Shown here: positions 24,818 to 27,833 of the stretch, piece by piece
Layout of the letters: each line of letters opens with the position of its first letter
How positions within the stretch are numbered: position 1 is the stretch's first letter
Source of the DNA: Psychrobacter sp. UBA3962
GTDB lineage: Bacteria > Pseudomonadota > Gammaproteobacteria > Pseudomonadales > Moraxellaceae
Direction of reading: 5' to 3'
Assembly (NCBI RefSeq): GCF_002385225.1
Contig: NZ_DGDC01000047.1
Location: 1,016 to 28,848, forward strand
Length of the DNA: 27,833 nt
The notes under the pieces: model-generated
What the model saw: only the letters and a program-made list of their open reading frames with translations
What the model was told of the DNA's origin: nothing
The model's database searches: none
Position numbers and translations under genes: made by a program

Positions 24818-27654
24818 CTGAGGCCATATCTCTTAATCAAAGCCTGAAAAAGAGCTTTATTGACAAACATTATAATGCTAATAAAAATTATCAGGCTGCT
24901 TTACTGACCAATGATAAAAAAGAAGGTAAGAAGTTTTTATCTGCCTTATTAAAGGAGTTAAATGGCTGTGATGAGTTTTATATTTCTGTCGCTTTCGTGA
25001 CAAATAGTGGTGTCGCAACCATTATTAATTGTCTGCAAGAGCTTGAGAAAAGAAACGTTAAAGGAACGCTGCTTGTTTCACAATACTTAAACTTTACCCA
25101 GCCTGATGCGTTAAAAAAGTTGTCCAAGTTTAAGAATATTGTTCTAAAAATTGCGACCAATAACTTTCACTCAAAAGGTTATTTGTTTAAACACGGTCGT
25201 ACAAATAACGTTATTATTGGCAGTAGTAACCTTACGGCAAGTGCTCTTTGTTCCAATAAAGAATGGAATCTAAAAGTTTCAACCACTGATGATGGACTGC
25301 TGTATGAGCAGGTCATTAGTGAGTTTGATAAAGAGCTTGCGATAGCGAAAGATGTTACGCCTGACTTTATTCAAGAGTATTCACAGATTTGGAATAGAGC
25401 AAAGCTACTCAGAGAACAGGTTAAGGTTGCAGCGGAAAAGGTCATACCTGAATCAGTCACACCAAATCAAATGCAACAGGAAGCTTTAAAAAACCTAAGT
25501 GATTCACGTAAACAAGGTAAGAATAAAGCGCTTATTATCTCTGCAACGGGGACAGGTAAAACTTACTTATCGGCTTTTGATGTACAGCAATATCAGCCCA
25601 AGAAGTTCTTATTCATTGTGCATAGAAGAACGATTGCCGAAGAGGCAATGCGAACTTTTAAAAGCTTATTAGACCCTAAAATATCTATGGGCTTGTTCTC
25701 AGGTCAACACAAAGAGACCGAGTGTGACTATCTGTTTTCGACTGTGCAAACCATATCAAAACAAGAGAACTTAGATCTATTTAGTCCTGAGCACTTTGAC
25801 TACATCGTTATTGATGAAACGCACAGAGCAGGCGCGCAATCATACAAGGCGATATTAGACCACTTCAATCCTGGATTCTTACTAGGAATGACAGCGACAC
25901 CAGAGCGTACAGATGGGGCTAATATCTTTGAGCTATTTAGTTACAATCTTGCTTATGAGATTAGACTGCATCGTGCGCTAGATGAAGGCATGCTATCACC
26001 GTTTCATTATTATGGGGTAACAGATATTACCGTTAATAATGAAGTTATTGATGAGCATTCCAACTTTAACAAACTGACTAGCAATGAGAGAGTGAACCAT
26101 ATCATTGCCAAATCCAAATTTTATGGTACCGACTCTGGAGAAGTCAGAGGTTTAGTATTTTGCTCGACTAATAAAATTTCAGCCCAACTTGCCGATGAGT
26201 TTAACAGGCAGGGCTATCCTTCTATCGCTTTATCAGGTGCAAGCTCAGAGAGTGATAGGCTAGAGGCGATTCGACGATTAGAAAGTAAAAATAGTGACAA
26301 GATTGATTATATCTTTACGGTAGATATTTTTAATGAAGGTATCGACATACCGAGCGTGAATCAAATCATCATGCTAAGACCGACCCAGTCTGCCATTATC
26401 TTTGTGCAGCAATTGGGCCGAGGTTTGAGAAAGGCAGAGGGGAAAGAGTATTTAACGGTTATCGACTTTATAGGCAACTATTCTAATAACTATTTGGTGC
26501 CAATTGCTTTGTATGGTGACCGCTCATTTAACAAAGATACTATTCGAAAACTGATTCGTAGTGGCAGTGACTTAATTCCAGGTGCATCGACTGTTAACTT
26601 TGACGAGATAGCGCGAGAAAAGATTTTTGAATCTATCAAAAATGCGAATATGCAAAAGTTGGCGGACTTAAAAAAGGACTACGAGGACCTAAAACATAAG
26701 ACGGGTACAATCCCAATGATGATGGATTTCATCAAGTACGGCTCAAGAGACCCGTGGTTATTCGCGTCATATTCAAAGTCTTATTTAAACTTCGTTAATA
26801 GAGTTGAAAGCGATTATCAAGGCACAGTTTCGCCAGATTTAAAGACACTTCTCGAGCTATTTACGCTTAATATCAATAATGGCAAGCGTGTTGAAGAAAG
26901 TCTATTACTACGACAACTGGTTGAAGAGGGTAGTCTACACAAAGACGACTTTATCAGTGAAGTAAAAAGCACGTATGGCTATTTTGTTGATGACAAGACT
27001 ATTGAGTCGCTGCTGATTAATATTAACTTTAACTTCATCAAAAAAGACTATGACAATATTAGGCTAGAGAATAACGTCTTTAGCTTGGGTGAAGACTTAA
27101 AAACGGCATTAGCGAATAATACGTTTAAGCTATTTTTTGTTGATTCGATTGAATATTCCATTGCCACGTTTAACGCTGTTTTTGCTGATAAAGAGTATGT
27201 CAATGGTCTACTTAGATATCACAAATACAGCAGAAAGGACGTTTGCCGACTATTGAACTGGGAACAAGATATCAGCAGTACCGTTTACGGCTATAGAACA
27301 AGAAATGAGGTCACGCCTTGTTTTGTTACCTATCATAAAGCAGACGAGTTAGAAGGTGATATTAATTACAACGACCACTTTATCAATCCTTCTGAGTTTG
27401 CTTGGGAATCACGCTCAAACAGAAAGCTTAGCAGTGCGGAGATTAAGAACGTCATCGACTCTAAGCGAATACTTTTATTTGTCAAAAAAGAAGATGGCGA
27501 AGGTACAGACTTTTATTATTTAGGTGACGTTGCTATCGAGTCTGATTCGATTGAGCAAGGGGAAACTGACAAAGGACAGCCAGTCGTCCATTTCAGATTC
27601 CTGCTCGATAAGCCAGTAGAAGACTCGCTTTATGATTACTTGATTCAGGAATAA
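24814..27654 (+). CDS. PLD-nuclease / SF2 helicase / DUF3427 protein
   Basis: The 946-residue product has three parts. The N-terminal region (about 25-185) is a phospholipase D-like nuclease domain with His119-x-Lys121 (FHSKGYLF) and a GSSNLT segment (136-141). A superfamily 2 helicase core follows, with Walker A ATGTGKT (Lys249), DETH box (334-337), TATPERT (360-366) and motif VI QQLGRGLRK (532-540). The remaining 350 residues fit DUF3427, found with such helicases. The start overlaps the Nudix gene by 4 bases. Proteins of this layout often sit in variable, defence-rich regions. DNA restriction or repair is inferred, not shown. An insertion sequence lies directly downstream, and the AT-rich composition by eye fits horizontal acquisition. 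Confidence 0.88.
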   Translation: MTEAISLNQSLKKSFIDKHYNANKNYQAALLTNDKKEGKKFLSALLKELNGCDEFYISVAFVTNSGVATIINCLQELEKRNVKGTLLVSQYLNFTQPDALKKLSKFKNIVLKIATNNFHSKGYLFKHGRTNNVIIGSSNLTASALCSNKEWNLKVSTTDDGLLYEQVISEFDKELAIAKDVTPDFIQEYSQIWNRAKLLREQVKVAAEKVIPESVTPNQMQQEALKNLSDSRKQGKNKALIISATGTGKTYLSAFDVQQYQPKKFLFIVHRRTIAEEAMRTFKSLLDPKISMGLFSGQHKETECDYLFSTVQTISKQENLDLFSPEHFDYIVIDETHRAGAQSYKAILDHFNPGFLLGMTATPERTDGANIFELFSYNLAYEIRLHRALDEGMLSPFHYYGVTDITVNNEVIDEHSNFNKLTSNERVNHIIAKSKFYGTDSGEVRGLVFCSTNKISAQLADEFNRQGYPSIALSGASSESDRLEAIRRLESKNSDKIDYIFTVDIFNEGIDIPSVNQIIMLRPTQSAIIFVQQLGRGLRKAEGKEYLTVIDFIGNYSNNYLVPIALYGDRSFNKDTIRKLIRSGSDLIPGASTVNFDEIAREKIFESIKNANMQKLADLKKDYEDLKHKTGTIPMMMDFIKYGSRDPWLFASYSKSYLNFVNRVESDYQGTVSPDLKTLLELFTLNINNGKRVEESLLLRQLVEEGSLHKDDFISEVKSTYGYFVDDKTIESLLININFNFIKKDYDNIRLENNVFSLGEDLKTALANNTFKLFFVDSIEYSIATFNAVFADKEYVNGLLRYHKYSRKDVCRLLNWEQDISSTVYGYRTRNEVTPCFVTYHKADELEGDINYNDHFINPSEFAWESRSNRKLSSAEIKNVIDSKRILLFVKKEDGEGTDFYYLGDVAIESDSIEQGETDKGQPVVHFRFLLDKPVEDSLYDYLIQE

Positions 27655-27714
27655 ATTCTTTATTAGTTAAGTTAACCTGAGTTCGGGATAAGCAGGTCAA
27701 AAAAAGGCAAAAAA

Positions 27715-27774
27715 AAGAAGTCCAAAATTGTTAAAGTTAAGGTACCAACAAAAACTCAACAAAAAGGACTTCTT
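27715..27774 (+). promoter_or_regulatory. Inverted repeat able to mask the transposase ribosome binding site
   Basis: AAGAAGTCC (27715-27723) and GGACTTCTT (27766-27774) are exact complements. The right arm overlaps the AAGGA site at 27764-27768 just before the ATG at 27777. Read-through RNA from the upstream gene would fold and hide the site, a strategy known from other insertion sequences. Confidence 0.5.
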
Positions 27775-27776
27775 AC

Positions 27777-27833
27777 ATGGACAACCTAACCGAATTATAC
27801 TGCCATATTGACGATGATGTATGCTGAAAAAAA
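27777..27833 (+). pseudogene. Transposase start, frame interrupted after 16 codons
   Basis: The frame from ATG 27777 encodes MDNLTELYCHIDDDVC and then stops at 27825-27827. Family members continue from IDDFC with about 270 more residues. A one-base change near 27824 would restore a plausible reading (VCLKK). Either the gene is broken, or the last bases are a low-quality sequence end. The window stops six bases later. Confidence 0.5.

Larger units (their letters stand above)
27675..27833 (+). mobile_element. Left end of an insertion sequence, probably IS982 family
   Basis: From 27675 (ACCTGAGTTCGGGATAAG, probable terminal repeat) the sequence changes to A-rich leader followed by a transposase-like start, MDNLTELYCHIDD, which I recognise as the N-terminus of IS982-family transposases. 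The element begins about 20 bases after the helicase stop codon and runs off the window, so the right end and target duplication cannot be checked. Confidence 0.6.

Overview
The window looks like the chromosome of a gamma-proteobacterium of the family Moraxellaceae, most likely Psychrobacter or a close relative. This rests on protein style (IF-1, LeuCDB, TruA, Tgt, QueA, DinB), the moderate to low GC content with AT-rich intergenic stretches, and the presence of Slam-type secretion genes together with a fimV-like/truA neighbourhood. The assignment is inferred from recognition, not from a database search.

Region 1 (1-6640) is the most unusual part. It holds the 3' end of one gene and a complete second gene, each encoding tandem beta-barrel modules of the TbpB/hemophilin type. 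A Slam gene (outer-membrane translocon with TPR and DUF560 barrel) follows. The complete 938-residue substrate has a signal peptidase I type leader, no lipobox and no cysteine, so it should be released rather than lipid-anchored. Five modules are visible (two in the first gene, three in the second), all with an invariant QMQ(I/V)GH motif. The three genes lie on the same strand. The two substrate genes end in near-identical terminators, and the second substrate gene and the Slam gene each have a candidate promoter.

Region 2 (6671-13254) carries a sodium/proline symporter gene (putP, minus strand) with a long structured leader, then a LysR-type regulator divergent from leuC-leuD-leuB, the complete isopropylmalate isomerase and dehydrogenase set for leucine synthesis.

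Region 3 (13469-24166) is mostly housekeeping: a secreted L,D-transpeptidase, translation factor IF-1, pseudouridine synthase TruA, an asparaginase, a very short FimV-like membrane protein, tRNA-guanine transglycosylase, a periplasmic protein with catalase-like sequence features, a free-methionine-(R)-sulfoxide reductase, QueA and DNA polymerase IV. Tgt and QueA act in sequence in queuosine synthesis, but the genes are convergent and about 2 kb apart.

Region 4 (24416-27833) looks like accessory DNA. A small Nudix hydrolase gene overlaps by 4 bp a gene for a PLD-nuclease/SF2-helicase/DUF3427 protein, a combination that could be a defence module. The left end of an insertion sequence, probably IS982 family, follows directly; its transposase frame is interrupted just before the window ends.

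Most transcription units end in clear hairpin/T-tract terminators, several of which are bidirectional between convergent genes. No tRNA, rRNA or CRISPR array was seen.
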